This document shows positions 1 to 12,847 of a stretch of DNA of 64,000 nt, piece by piece. Numbering within the stretch: the first letter of the stretch is position 1; each line of letters opens with the position of its first letter. Source of the stretch: Hordeum vulgare subsp. vulgare (taxonomy: Eukaryota; Streptophyta; Magnoliopsida; Poales; Poaceae); assembly GCF_904849725.1 (NCBI RefSeq), contig NC_058521.1, positions 338,318,638 through 338,382,637 on the forward strand. Reading direction: 5' to 3'. The position numbers and the translations under genes are program-made. Below the pieces are notes generated by a model. It worked only from the letters and a program-made list of their open reading frames with translations. It did not search any database and was not told the origin of the DNA.

Positions 1-3000
1 AGTATTCTAGGGATTTTCTAACATTGGATAAAAATGTTGACTAAGGCATCAAAAATAGTGCAAGATATTAGGAGACTCTGGAAATTGGAATCACTCCATT
101 TGGAGTTCATTTGAATCCTCTAGGATTTTTGAAAGGTGGTCTTTAAAATATTCAAATGGGAATTTGAATATTAACACCACAGAAAAGTCTTTTGGAAAAT
201 TGTGCAATGCACATATATGAATAGGTCTTGATTTTAGGAACCTGTAGAAATTTGAATCATCAGATTTGGAATAAATATGAATTTTTTATCGGCTTTTGAA
301 GTTTATGATAAAAGAAAATAATAATGAAAAAGTGGTTAAACTAGAGGCTATATTGCACCGATGGCTCGAGAGAGGGACTGGGCCAACCAAGTGGCTCGGC
401 TGGCACGCAGGAGGGCCACCTTGAAGGCGTACTCCCCAGAGTACGGTTCCTCTACGGGGAGGCGCACCTGGCGGAAGCCGCCTCCACTCATCCACAGGGT
501 CCTTGCCAGACGACCCCTTGGAGGTTGACCAGTGGCTTTGTCGGCCCCACTGGTAGGCTTGTCTCCTACCTCGCACCCGCGGTGGCTGGAGAAGCTGGGC
601 GAGCGTGCCAGAGCCCGTTCCAGCGGCTCAGACTGCCTTCCCCGGTGCTTCGACCATCCGTGAGCTCGGGGAAGGGAGCTCCACCTCCCTGGATGGGTTC
701 CAGCCCTCGTAGAGGCCGGGGCTAGCTATGGTGTTGCTCTCGGCGGAGGGTGGCGACAGGTGACCGTGGGAGCAGCATTCCGGCCACCTGGAGAGGCCGG
801 AGTGCGCCGAAGATGTTTAAGAGAGGGAAGGGGCCCGAGAGGCGCATACTTTTGACCGAGGTCGACGGCATGGGTTCTGTAGTGAATGCAGAGAAGGAGA
901 GGGCGCAGGGGAGCTCGGGGGTGTTCCAGGGAGAGAGGGAGGTATGTAGGAGGTACCAGAGGCTTGGGGGCGAGGAGATAAGCGAAGGGAATGGCAGGGA
1001 GAGCTCGACAGAGCTTTGGATGCTTTGCGCACGGGAGAGCACGCGTGCCAGGGGGAGTTTGGAGGCAAGCTGGCGTTAAGGAGGGGGAGGACTGGTCAAG
1101 GGAGGTCCCTTGATGCACTGAGATGATTTGCAATAGCCATACATAGCTTGGAGGAAGAAGACAAGGTGGAGAGTACTATTTCTGTATGCCAGGGGGGTGG
1201 TCACCACGGCCACGTGTGTCCAGGGCCACCCCTTGGCCACACCAAGGTGTCAAGCATGCAAGGCATACGTGCCACGAAGAACTGGTGAAGTTTGGACCCT
1301 AGTGGAGCTGGTTTGAATTGGTTTAGACTATAGTTGAGTTTGCACCAACAAACTTATGGTTGGAAATGATGGTACTTAGTGGATAAATCTGGGAATGAAA
1401 TTATATCTAGCAGTATTTGGTATGGAAGGACTACACTAATGCAAAGTTTCAGCTCAGGAGGAGGTGTCTAGCTAGCAGCTGCATTGCAAAGCTATATTTC
1501 AGCCAGAAATCAAGTTCCAGATCGGTTGCTCATATTTTCCACATGAGCATGCCATATTTTGATTTGAAATGATGAATTAGCATGCTGGAGATGCTCTGGA
1601 AGAATGTGGGAGCATTATCATAAGCACAGGTATAGCAAGAGGGATAAAAATGGTGATCAAAATGTAAGAATGAGAGGTAGCTACATGGAGTCACCCTCCA
1701 ATAATTGACCAGAGGCCATGGAAAGGCTACTGGAGGTAAAAGGTAACTATAGAGAGTTGTGGTAAAAATTTAAGCTCAAGGGAAATAGTGGAAGGGGCCA
1801 AAGCAGCAACTTTGGTGAATGCACACAAGGTGTTTGTTGGATCTTAGGGCTACCAGATGGATTCCAATTGATATGCAACTTAACAGGATCACATAGTAGA
1901 TGAAAATAAGATTGGACACCCAATTAGGGATTTTGTGGAGAAGGTTTCCAATGTAGACTTGAAAACCAATGAAATGGGCAGAAATCAGGTTCTGCCTACA
2001 AAACCATGTAAATAAATTCCCACAAATCCACAACTTGGTGTAGTGGCATTATTTGATCATTAAAGCATGCCCAAAAAGTTTCGGATCAATTAGAGAAACT
2101 GTATAATGTAAAGTTTCCCAATGTCAGAAATCAACAAAGAAGGTTTTGAGAGGTTTGGGGCAAGTTCATCTATTCTCCTTGATGCACGACTTGTTGTGGA
2201 TGCATTATTGGAGTATGAGAACATGTCCACCAAATTTGAGCACGGTTGGAGACACATGGCAAGGTAGGGTTGCTCGAATTTGGATGTGGACAAATAGGGT
2301 TTTAGAATAATTAAGTGAATCAAATCAACTTGCATTGAGATGAAACTTGGCAAGATTATCACATATACCATATGTGACATGCTAGAAATTTACACGAATT
2401 TATTGAGAACATTTCTTATAGAAATATTCCAAAAGCTTGAAATAGGCACGAAGGGTTTCGAAGGGTTTTTGCCCAATATTTTGAACATGACCATGTGTTG
2501 AAACTCATATATATGGAATATATATATCCACTGAGTTTCTCTAAATTTTCTCAACCATTTTGAAATCAATAAAAATAACTTTCCTTCATAAGTGACCATT
2601 TCTGACCCGAGAGAAAGGTATTAAAGTAACTTTTAAAATAATAATATTGAGGTTTTAGGAAGCCCTTTTTATAATGGGACTTAAATAAAATATTTGGTGC
2701 AAAATAACTTCCCTAATTTGAGGACTTGTAGTACAAATACCAACTCACAAGTATTTAAAAGCTTAAATTAATTAAAATCTTTTCGGTGAAAATAATATTT
2801 GGTAAAATAGTTTCGGGTCCTATACACAAGGCATGATCATTAGGCAAGTATTTGGGTCAAGGAGGTGAGTTTGGAGAGTAGCACGAACATTGGATTCAAA
2901 CACAAGCAATAGGCAAGCAAGCAACCATCACATAAAGCATCACAAACGTTCACAAAAATTTTAATTGGTCCTAATTCTTTAAATAAGCTAATTTAGTCAA

Positions 3001-3026
3001 CAGAGTTAAAACACAGGGTGTTACTT
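1..3026 (-). repeat. G2 3' LTR, partial (Gypsy)
   Basis: Read on the minus strand it begins at about 3026 with TAACACCCTGTG, matching the TGTCACACCCTG start at 25611. Blocks at 1900-2600 are recognisably similar to 9420-9620 and to 25040-25300, for example the shared words around 'attcccacaaatc' and 'ttattgagaa'. It runs off the left edge. A GC-rich section (about 380-1130) carries overlapping open frames on both strands that look like no protein family, so I treat them as non-coding LTR sequence. About 1150-1650 has no clear partner in the other LTR and may be an insertion or a deletion difference. The family name is not recognised. Confidence 0.6.
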
Positions 3027-4275
3027 AGCCTTTCCTTGAACATGGCAATCAAGGTGCAAGCCTTTCGGCTCAAGGCATCTGCTACCACGTTGGCCTTATC
3101 GGGATGGTATTGAATGCTGAGGTAATAGTATTTAATCAACTCCAACCATCTTCGCTGCCTCATATTCAATTCGTTCTTAGTAAAATATACTTCAGACTCT
3201 TCTGGTCGGTGTATATTTCCCATCACTACCACAAAAGGTAATCTCGCCATGTCTTCAAGGCATGTACCACGGCCGCCAACTCGAGATCATGAGTGGCAGA
3301 GTTCTCTTCATGAGGGTGCAGTTGACGTGACAGATAAGCCATGACCGTGTCGTCTTGCATCAGAACGCCATCGATCCCGATTCTTGACGCATCACATTAC
3401 ATCACGAACTCCTTGTTGATATCTGGAGTGGCCGCCAATAAGGGGCGGTGGTCAACCTCTTCTTTAGTTCTTGGAAGCTTTCTTCGCACTTCGGCGTCCA
3501 TTTGAAATTCTTGCTTTTCTTCAAGAACTGATTCATTGGTCGGGTGATGCGGGAGAATCCTTCCACGAACTTTCGGTAATATCCTACGAGCCCGAGGAAG
3601 CTCTTGACTTCCTTCACATCGATTGGCTACTCCCAGTTTGTTACCGTAGTAATCTTGGTGGGAGCGATTCACAATCCATCAACCATCATTGTATGACCGA
3701 AGAATCTAACTTCATGCAACCAAAATTTGCACTTGCTAAATTTGGCATAGATTTATGCTCTCGAAGCTTTTCCAACACCATCCTCAAGTGTTGTTCATGC
3801 TCCGCTTCGGACTTGGAAAAGATAAGTATGTTGTCGATGAAGATGAGAACAAACTTGTCCAGGTATTCCATGAAGACCTTGCTCGTGAGTTACATGAAGT
3901 AGGCTGGGGCATTAGTCAACCCAAAGGACATGACTATGCATTTGTACAGGCCATACCTTGTCACGAATGTCGTCTTCGGTATGTCTTCGGGCCTAATATT
4001 TAGTTGGTAGTAACCAGATCTGAGATCGATCTTGGAGAACACCTTGGGACCGTTCAACTGGTCAAATAGGTCTTCAATCTTGGGAGGTCGGTACTTGTTC
4101 TTTATTGTGACTTCATTGAGGGAACGGTAATCAACGCAGAGTCTCATAGTCCCATCCTTCTTGGACACAAATAGAACAGGTGATCCCCAAGGTGAGGCAC
4201 TAGGGCGCATAAATCCTTTCCTGAGGTGCTCGTCTAGCTACTTCTTCAGCTCTGCAAGTTCTTCAGATGCCATCC
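2993..4275 (-). pseudogene. G2 reverse transcriptase-RNase H, broken
   Basis: This is the minus-strand pol segment of a Gypsy element. The RT block at 4210-3890 contains [26 protein letters not shown] and [13 protein letters not shown]. The catalytic segment at 3871-3686 reads [13 protein letters not shown], so the usual second Asp of the FxDD motif is Asn. The RT thumb and RNase H linker at 3617-3402 contains SFLGLVGYYRKFVEGFS. The RNase H end at 3250-2993 contains [17 protein letters not shown]. The pieces lie in different frames, and a TAG stop sits at 4238-4240 just before the RT. No integrase follows: the frame runs straight into the LTR at about 3026. The motifs suggest a chromovirus (Tekay/Del-like) Gypsy. 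Confidence 0.9.
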
Positions 4276-4336
4276 TATAGAGCTTCTTGTTGATAGGCCT
4301 TGATCGGGGCATGAGCTCAATGATGAACTTGATGTC

Positions 4337-4800
4337 TCAATCAGGAGGCATCCGTGGCAGTTCATTGGGAAAGACGTCCGGGTATTCACATACCATTAGC
4401 ACTTGTTCCAGCTCCTTTCCCGAAAGGCACTTAACCCGAGGGACTCGAGCGCAGGTATGCTCAGAGACATACTTGACTTTGACTCCTTGGTCACTGGTCA
4501 TAGTGATGCTTTGGTGCTTGTCCAACCAGTCCATGCCAACGATCACGTCCAAGCCTTGTGACTTAAGGACAATGACATCTGTGATGAAGTGTACTCCGTT
4601 AATGCTGATCCCAACTCCCATACACCCTATGTTGGTCCTCAATACTGCAACCAGGTTCGTATCACCATTTGACCCTTTAGGAATGTAGGTTTCAAGCCAC
4701 ACTTTGTAGCAAACTTTTGGGTGACAAATGAATGTGAAGCACCATAGTCAAACAATACGGTTACTGGAGTGGAGTTGACGCGGAACATACCCAATATGTA
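4337..4800 (-). pseudogene. G2 retropepsin-like protease, broken
   Basis: This is the aspartic protease segment of the same polyprotein, which would cut the Gag-Pol precursor. An active-site region reads VLFDYGASHSFV, where the canonical DTGAS has become DYGAS. Further on, LDVIVGMDWLDKH is the usual C-terminal protease motif of plant chromoviruses, and the linker to the RT reads DVFPNELPRMPPD. The two halves lie in different frames (4639-5190 and 4337-4702), so the protein cannot be made intact. Confidence 0.85.
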
Positions 4801-6035
4801 GTCCGGATCTTCTTGGGTTTCCTCTGTGGAGATGTGGTTCACACGTCCCCTGCTATGGTATTGCTGATTGCGCGGGGGGGGGGGGTTGATTCTTGTTTGG
4901 TGCTCCATGTCCTTGATTCGGCGCATTGGGGGGCAGTGCGTCGGGCTTCTTGTTGGGGCATTGCCTGGAGTAGTGCCCAGGCTGTCCACACCCGAAGCAA
5001 CTGACCTGCCTAGGAATGTTGGGCTTGCCCCCACTATTACCGGGTGGGTTGAATGGTGGCTTGGGGTTGTCATAGTACTACGGCTAAAAACTTGGGCGAG
5101 GTGAAGGAGTCTTGTACTACTGTTGTTCATAGATTGGCTTTGCAGGTGCGGTTTTCCAGAGACGAGCCTTCTGGTAGCTGGAACAACCATTGCCCATCAA
5201 CTTGCGTTTGCGAGTATCATCCATAGCACTGCGCTTGTCCTCCAAGATGAGGGCCTTATTCACCAGATCAGAGAAGGTCCGGTAGTCATAGATGACCAGC
5301 TGGTACTGCATCAACTCCTCAAGTTCTTCCATGAAGCTTTCCACCTTGGCGGCCTCAGTGCTGACATCCTCAAGCGCATAACTCGACAAGAGGTTAAACT
5401 TCTGCAGGTACTCCTTGACTGTGCCGCTGCCTTGCTTCTGTGCACGAAACTCCCGCTTATTGATAGTCATCATCCCCGGAGGAATGTGAGCAGCGTGGAA
5501 TCCATCCTTGAAGACAGGCCAAGTGATAACCTGCGTGCCTTGCATGAATTGGAACACGTCCCAGCAAGCATTGGCAGTGCCTCCGAGACAGTGAGAGGCA
5601 TAGAGGACATTTTTACGATCGTCGGTGCACTTAACCAGTGCAAGGTGGTCTTCAATGGTGCGGATTCAGTCAGCGGCATCCAGAGGCTCAGTTGTCTGAG
5701 TGAATATTGGAAGCCTAGTCCTCATGAACTCTGACAGAGCGGAGCAACCATTGCCATCCCCGCCCTGCCGCGGGTTGTTCACTAAGACATGAGCTATCTG
5801 GTGGATAGCGTCATTGTTGGCTTGGCATTCCTCTCGGAGAGCCTGGAGGACCTGAGCCACAGTCAGATTCTCCGCAGGAGGCGGTGGTGGGGGAATGTCG
5901 CCTTGCGGCTGCTCATGGTGAACTCCAGCTTGAACAGACCCACCGGCTCCTGGCTACTGGCTAGATTCGCCAGTGCTGGGGTGGCCGAAGATACTGGTGC
6001 CAGTAGCAATCACCATCCTATTTGGAGCAGTCACG
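4801..6035 (-). pseudogene. G2 Gag with CCHC zinc knuckle, broken
   Basis: This is the capsid/nucleocapsid part on the minus strand. The retrotransposon Gag domain at 5557-5117 contains EFRAQKQGSGTVKEYLQKFN and the following helical region up to ILEDKRSAM. A zinc knuckle of form CX2CX4HX4C, CFGCGQPGHYSRQC, is encoded at 4999-4958 in another frame. A run of G (about 4869-4882) between the knuckle and the protease is a likely frameshift point. The N-terminal part at 5860-5666 is in a third frame. The order Gag, knuckle, protease, RT is normal for Gypsy elements. Confidence 0.85.
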
Positions 6036-7210
6036 TTAATATCCCAAAATGGTCGAAAGGACAGCACAAGGGAGAAAGATGCCTATATATGGGGGGTTGG
6101 TATTGTGCAAGTGTGTTAAACAAGAAGGGTTGGGGACCCTATGCAATTTCATTAATTTAAGATAAGTGATGTAGCCGTTTACATGTTTCCTAGGGCAAAA
6201 GTATGGCTTGCATCGAGACACAAACAGAAAACACACACTACAGGCATACATGGTTTCATATAAACCATCACACGGAATCAACTCTGCAAGGGGACTTCTA
6301 GTTCGCCTTAAGACGTCCATACTAAGTAGCGGATTGCTCGGCCTCGTACTCGCGCTCCTCGGGGTCTTCCTCCTCGTCATCATGTGTGCGGGTGTCATCT
6401 CCTATTAAAGGTGTGGGGTAAGGGAGTAATTCACCCCGACGGCGCTTCGTTGGAGAGGCGGTGAAGAGCTCTGTAAATTCCTCGGCTATCAAGCAGTGAC
6501 TCCGAATAGGAGTGACCTTATGTGGTGGTATTCCTCCTCTGAATGCGAAAGCAGGCTGTCCTTCGAGTGTTCATTCTTTCTTGATCTTGGTTTCCTTCAT
6601 CTTTTCTTGGCGGAGTAGCTCCTTGCCACGATGGAATTCTTGGCGATGTACCACTCATTCCTTGATCAGGTTGTGGACCAGGCTATTAGCACATAGGCTG
6701 AGGTAGGTCTGAAATCTGAGTGGCATTCATCCTTCCAGGGATGGATTCAGCATCCAACTCCCGTCACCCTCATCCTTAATGAAAGGCAGGTAGCAGGTTG
6801 CTGGTGCATCAACCATCTCTGGAAGGAAGTTGCGGATGTGCACAAGCGCCTCTCGTGTTGCCATCTCAACTGCCAATACCAGAGTCTCCATCTGTGGTTC
6901 TTCAAAGAACCAACTAGTTGGAGAGTCATTTTCTTTCACTATCACATCCACGTCATATTCCTTGGTGCTGGCATTGACCCAGTTCTCGTGGTAGAGGTAA
7001 ATGGGTGTTCGGCATACTTCACACTTTTCTAAGCTATCCCCTAGAAGTAGGGGAAAGCCAGTTTCACATCTATAAGGTTTTTAGGAGAGTGGTCAGAAAC
7101 TCGTGATTGGTATAGAAAGGTTGTAGGGGTGTATAGAACCCAAAAGTAAGGATTGCATGCGTTATTCACTCCGGCTAATGTCCATGCTACCTAAGGTTTC
7201 CTACATTCAA
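6036..7210 (-). other. G2 leader with degenerate extra ORF upstream of gag
   Basis: The leader between primer site and gag is about 1.1 kb. It holds a broken minus-strand reading frame at 6951-6727 containing LVLAVEMATREALVHIRN and APATCYLPF. The frame continues in damaged form to about 6400, where a segment contains MTRRKTPRSAS. Some grass Gypsy elements carry an extra ORF of unknown function in this position. I see helical, charged sequence but no domain I can name. The rest (6036-6300) shows nothing clear. Confidence 0.4.
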
Positions 7211-7213
7211 GAT

Positions 7214-7226
7214 GGCTCTGATGCCA
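7214..7226 (-). promoter_or_regulatory. G2 primer binding site
   Basis: On the minus strand the sequence is TGGCATCAGAGCC, one base from the common plant primer site TGGTATCAGAGCC, which pairs with the 3' end of initiator tRNA-Met. It lies four bases inside the LTR end at 7231, as expected for minus-strand DNA priming. Confidence 0.8.
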
Positions 7227-7230
7227 GCTC

Positions 7231-9623
7231 TATGGGGACCCCGACTTATGAGTCGCGATCACCGAATGAACGTGTACAGTGATCCCAAAGATCAAAGCAC
7301 ATTGAACACATAGATACTAAATAACAAGAGTCTTACATCCATGATTAACGTCTGATACAATAACGACCATTATGGTCAAGTCTTACATAGATAGGGACAT
7401 GAAGGCCAATCACACCAACTATACAACTACCGGAAATCTTGGTAGTAAACTTGAACCCATGCCATCAGCCTAACCAACATGCATTATGACTGGGAAGCAT
7501 CCTAGTTCATGTGTCCGTCACCAACGATGAATCCCTCTCCATATTCCAGTTCCTCAATGTGCGGTCAATAAAATAACCAGTGGCAAGCCAATGAATACTT
7601 TGCTTGTACTCGCAAATAGCCCATGATGTCGATTATGAAAATGGGTGCAAAATATAATGCAGCCTTTGCGGAAAGCAGGTTTTCTAAGTGTATAAACATG
7701 GTAAAGTATTTAGGTAGTCATGCATCAAGTAGTAAATAGTAACCATGGGAACCGGCTACGGATATTAACTTAAGTACACCATGGACTGAACATCTCAAGT
7801 TCGCCCTTCATGTCAAGTCACCAAACTTGACCAAATAATTTCTTTCTCGTGTAACACCTTTATACACACACATACTTGGTTTATGCGGAAAATACTAGAC
7901 GTAGTTTAAGCAGCACCACCCAACTATCCTTGACCGTGGGACCTTTGTAGTTACCTTTGTTTTACCATCACCATGCATTTGCTATTCTATGTGTAGCACT
8001 ACTGTCTACTTGTAAACATTTTATCAGCCTGACCCTCATATATGGTAAGGTCATGCTCAGTACAAGTGCTCCATAGGAGCCATCGGCATCACCATACAGG
8101 GGTGTACCGACTAACCCTGGCTACATGCGTCGGAATAAGGTATTCAACATGGCATGCATAAAACATTTTCTCACACATGGTCAAAGGGTTGCTTGCCTTT
8201 ATCAGCTAGGTATCCGGGGTCTTCGAGGCCTTAGGGTCCAAGTCCTTCGTCAAATGCGTGATCTATCGTTGTAATAATAATAATTATAATAATAATAAGG
8301 ACCACAACCAAAAACAGAGTAAAAACACTCATAAAAAATGTTGACCTGATGTATAAAATTCTATTATTATTTATCAAAATGTTTGTTTCTACTTTTGAGA
8401 TAAAAAATGTATTTTAAAGTCTTTTTAACGGAAGTTAAAAATACTTAAACTAGGTCTTAAAATAAACCTATGCATGAAAGTTATTATAATTTTTTAATAA
8501 CAACACTATTAAATACTACAAAATTTCAAAAGAATTATGGAGGAAAAATATTTGAGTATCGGGAGCGTGCCTGTAGCCCGAGATTGACGGAGCTCCAATG
8601 CGGCGGCGCCTCGATCGATCTCGAGTATTGGGGCTCTCTTAGCTTAAATGGGGCATGGGGGGGTCGTTGATTTGTGGTAGGACGGAGAGGCTTGGGGTGC
8701 TGGAAGGGTCGGCGGTCGCCTAGTTATAAGTTAGCGGCAAGGCACTGAGCTGGGGAGCGCCGATGGTTTTGCTGCGGCTGCAGGAGAGGGAGAGAGGGAT
8801 CGGGCGCGAATTTGTGGTTTGCGGACATGGTTTTGGGACTGCACGGCACCTCCAGGAGTAGCTGGGACAGCTCCTTGGTGCGTAGAGGTGGCGAGGTCCT
8901 TCTGACCACTTCGACAACGAGCGGGCACGCGTCGCTGTTGCCAGAAGACAGGGGAAAGGAGGGGCCCGACGCCACCATGGCTGCGGTCGTTGGCGCGGTC
9001 AAAGAGGGACACCAGAGGGAGGCGAGAACCAGACGGAGTTGGTCCCCTGGGTCTCGGGTGCGCCCTATAGCGCGTCGAGAGCACAGCTTTGGCATGCCAC
9101 GGTATGTTGGCGCGCTCTCGCACATCTTGGCCGTATCTAGCGTGTTTGGGAGATGGGTAGATGCTCTTTGGGAGGATCAAACTAGCCAAAGGAAGAGGGT
9201 CAAAGTGGCTCTCCGAGTCTAGGTCCAAGAGCTAAAATGTAGGTTTTGACATCCTCTCTTTGAATTTGAGATGGGCCTCTCGTCTGCAGTTGAGGAGGGG
9301 TATAGGCTACCTATGACATGAATTTGGAATGAAGGGAGTGAGTGTGGTGGTTGCTAGATGCTATTTTACAATCCTGGCAGAAGGTGTTTGATGGGTGTTT
9401 GGGGTAGCTAACTTCCTCCAAATGTAGTGAAAGTTAACACGATTTTGTCTCAGGTATAATTAAGAGGTTGTACCAAATTTGAGCTCCATTGGACAAGTTT
9501 GACAATGTAAACTTAAAAATACCCTCAAATGGGTTGATCAGCATTTGTGTGAGAAGGCGTGAGTAAATCAATTCCCACAAATCTAATTTTTGTCTTGATC
9601 ACCATTTTTGAGGTGTTGAGCAC
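7231..9623 (-). repeat. G2 5' LTR, inner part
   Basis: This is the 3' part (minus-strand sense) of the 5' LTR, ending at 7231 next to the primer site in a GGGGTCCCCATA-type end. It is cut from its other half (24952-25611) by G3 at 9624. Similarity to 1-2060 is visible around 9450-9620 and weakly around 8330-8560. A GC-rich section (8560-9230) has spurious frames on both strands. With the outer part the LTR would be about 3.06 kb. That 7231-8280 belongs to the same LTR is inferred, because the matching end of the 3' LTR is outside the window. Position 8270-8300 is an ATAATA-rich stretch. Confidence 0.6.
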
Positions 9624-11147
9624 TAATACGTCCATTTTGCATCATGCTTTCATGTTGATATTTATCGCTTTATGGGCTATTATTACACTTCATGGTACAA
9701 TACTTATGCCTTTTCTCTCTTATTTTGCAAGGTTTACATGAAGAGGGAGAATGCCGGCAGCTGGAATTCTGGCCTGAAAAAGGAGCAACATTGAGATACC
9801 TATTCTGCGCAACTCCAAAAGCCGTGAAAATCAACGAGGAATTATTTTGGAATTTATAAAAAATACTGGGCCGAAGAAGTACCAGAGGGGAGCCACCAGG
9901 AGGCCACAAGCCTGCTAGGCGCGGCCTACCCCCCTGGCCGCGCCTATGGGGCTTGTGGGCTCCCTGTTGGCCCTCTGGATCCCCTCTTTTGCTATAAGAA
10001 GGGTTTCGTTCCAGAAAATATCATGAGGAGGCTTTCGGGAGGAATCGCCGCCACCACGAGGCGAGACTTGAGCAAAACCAATCTCGAGCTCCGACACGGT
10101 CGTCCTGCCGGGGAAACTTCCCTCCCGGAGGGGGAAATCGTCGCCATCGTCACCACCAACACTCCTCTCATCAGAGGGGAGTCATCACCATCAATATTTT
10201 CATCAACACTATCTCATATCCAAACCCTAGTTCATCTCTTGTAACCAATCTCCGTCTCACGACTCTGATTGGTACTTGTAAGGTTGCTAGTAGTGTTAAT
10301 TACTCTTTGTAGTTGATGCTAGTTGGATTACTCGGTGGAATATTATATGTTCAGATCCTTGATGCTATTCAATACCTCTCTGGTCATGCATATTATTATG
10401 TTGTGTGAGTAGTCACATTTGTTCCTGAGGACATGGGATAAGTCATGCTATAAGTAGTCATGTGAATTTGGTATTCATTCGATATTTTGATGTGTTGTAT
10501 GTTGTTTTTCCTCTAGTGGTGTTATGTGAATGTCGACTACATAAGGTTCACCATTATTTGGGCCTAGACGGAGGCATTGGGAAGTAATAAGTAGATGATG
10601 GGTTGCTAGAGTGACAGAAGCTTAAACCCTAGTTTATGCGTTGCTTCGTAAGGGGCTGATTTGGATCCACTAGATTAATTCTATGGTTAGACTTTGTCTT
10701 AATTCTTCTTTCGTAGTTGCGGATGCTTGCAAGTGGGCTTAATCATAAGTGGGAAGTTTGTCCAAGTAAGTGCAGCACCCATGCACCGGTCCACCCAGAT
10801 ATCAAACTATCAAAGTAGCGAATGCGAATCGTATGAACTTGATGAAAACTAGCTTGACAGAAATTCCCATGTGTCCTCGGGAGCGGTTTACCTCCTATAA
10901 GAATTTGTCCAGGCTTGTCCCTTGCTCCAAAAGGGATTGGGCCATCTTGTTGCACCTTTGTTACTCTTGCTACTTGTTACTTGCTACTTGCTACGAATCA
11001 TCTTATCACACAACTATCTATTACCGATAATTTCAGTGCTTGCAGAGAATACCTTGCTGAAAACCACTTGTCAGATCCTTCTGCTCCTAGTTGGGTTCGA
11101 CACTCTTACTTATCGAAAGGACTACGATAGGTACCCTACACTTGTGG
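9624..11147 (+). repeat. G3 5' LTR
   Basis: It matches the 3' LTR at 23417-24946 almost throughout. The last few bases of the LTR and the first bases of the leader appear to be deleted: after CTTGTGG the sequence jumps to TTCTAGCGCC, where relatives (52865) have GTCATCAAGACTCTTTT first. Length is about 1.52 kb, like the other family members here. Confidence 0.88.
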
Positions 11148-11150
11148 TTC

Positions 11151-11168
11151 TAGCGCCGTTGCCGGGGA
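11151..11168 (+). promoter_or_regulatory. G3 primer binding site (tRNA-Asp type)
   Basis: The site reads TAGCGCCGTTGCCGGGGA, one base from TGGCGCCGTTGCCGGGGA, which is complementary to the 3' end of plant tRNA-Asp. The G-to-A change is at the second base. Confidence 0.8.
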
Positions 11169-11245
11169 GTGAATCGCCTTTGGTAAGTGGAATTTGGTAA
11201 GAAAACATTTATATAGTGTGCTGAAATTTATTATCACTTGTCACT

Positions 11246-12844
11246 ATGGAAACTAATCCTTTGAGGAGCTTGTTCGATGTATCTTCCGTCGAATGGAAGC
11301 ACAAGGAGTTGCTCCTCAACCTGCTGCACCTACTGAAAATATTTTCTATGAATTTCCTTCGGGTATGCTTGAGAAACTGCTGGCTAATCCTTTTACAGGA
11401 GATGGAACATCACATCCAGACTTGCATCTAATCTATGTAGATGAAGTTTGTGGTTTATTTAAGCTTGCAGGTTTGCCAGAGGATGAGGTCAAGAAGAAGG
11501 TCTTTCCCTTATCTTAGCACTGGATCATGGAACTACAACCAATTGAAATTGGAATTTCATCAAAAGTTTTATCCTATGCATTTTGTACATCGTGATCGGA
11601 ATTATATTTATAATTTTTGGCCTTGTGACAAAGAAAGCATCCCTCAAGCTTGGGGGAGGCTTAAATCAATGTTATATTCATTCCCCAACCATGAGCTCTC
11701 GAGAGAAATTATCATTCAGAACTTTTATGCTCGGCTTTCTCATGATAATCGGACCATGCTTGACAATTCTTGTACGGGTTCTTTTATGAAGAGAGATATT
11801 GACTTCAAATGGAACTTATTGGAAAGAATGAAACGCAACTCTGAAGATTGGGAGTTTGATGAAGGTAAGGAGTCAGGTATGAGTCTTAAGTTCGATTGCA
11901 TTAAATCCTTTATTGAAACAAATACTTTTTTCGATTTTAGCACTAAATATGGACTTGACTCCGAGATAGTAGCTTCATTGTGTGAATCATTTGCTGCTCA
12001 TATTGATTTCCCTAAAGAGAAGTGGTTTAAATATCATCCTCCCTTAGAATTCAATGTAGTTAAACCAAATCTAGTTGAAGCGAAAGTCATTGCATATAAT
12101 GATCCTATTGTTCCTAGTGCTTACATTGAGAAACCACCTTTCCCTGTTAGGATAAAGGATCATTCTAAAGTTTCAACTGTGATACGTAGGGGCTACATTA
12201 GAACACCTACACCCCCTGAGAAATTTAGAGTTGAACCTGGCATTGCTATTATCAAAGATCTCCTCTCCAACAATGTTGATGGCCATGATATTCACTTCTG
12301 TGAAGATGTTGCTAGAATTGCTAAACCACATGCTAGAGACAAACATAGGCCTGTTGTTGGCATGCCTATTGTTTCTGTTAAGATAGGAGATCATTGTTAT
12401 CATGGTTTATGTGACGTGGGTGCTAGTGTTAGCGCAATACCTCAATCTTTATATGATGAAATAAAAGACGAGATTGCACCTGTTGAGATGGAACCTATTG
12501 ATGTCACTATTCAGCTTGCCAATAGAGATAATATCTGCCCTTTGGGAATTGTTAGAGATGTTCAAGTCTTGTGTGGTAAAACAAAGTATCCTGCTGATTT
12601 GCTCGTTCTTGCTACCGCACAAGATAGCTTTTGTCCCATCATATTTTTCGGACCTTTCCTCAATATTGTCAATGCTAATATTGACTGTGAGAAGCAAACT
12701 GTCACTATTGGCTTTGAAGGTGTGTCACATGAGTTCATTTTCTCCAAGTTTGGTAGACAACCTCATGAAAAAGAGTTGTCTAGTAAGGATGAAATTATTG
12801 CTCTAGCTTCTATGGTTGTGCCTCCTACTGATCCTTTAGACTAA
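11246..12844 (+). pseudogene. G3 gag-protease, broken
   Basis: The probable start is ATG 11246 (METNPLRSLF), as in the relatives at 52972 and 50457. A frameshift follows within about 50 bases, since the next homologous stretch (PSGMLEKLLANPFTGDGTSH) lies in another frame. Near 11515 a deletion of roughly 45 bp relative to G5 and G6 removes part of Gag. From there the frame is open to 12844, with LKLEFHQKFYP, WGRLKSMLYS and NFYARLSHDNRTMLD in Gag. The protease region reads CDVGASVSAIPQSLYDEI, with D-x-G-A as the active-site motif. There is no obvious zinc knuckle. It would supply the particle protein and its protease if intact. Confidence 0.9.
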
Positions 12845-12847
12845 TAC

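Noticed and set aside
726..1133. Overlapping open frames of 83-135 codons on both strands
   Set aside because: GC-rich LTR sequence; frames on opposite strands overlap, and the composition is Pro/Ser/Leu-rich with no family motif.
3755..4003. Plus-strand frames across the G2 RT
   Set aside because: These are antisense to clear RT motifs.
8724..9228. Open frames of 133-165 codons on both strands
   Set aside because: Same GC-rich section of the G2 LTR; no motif, no splice or start context.
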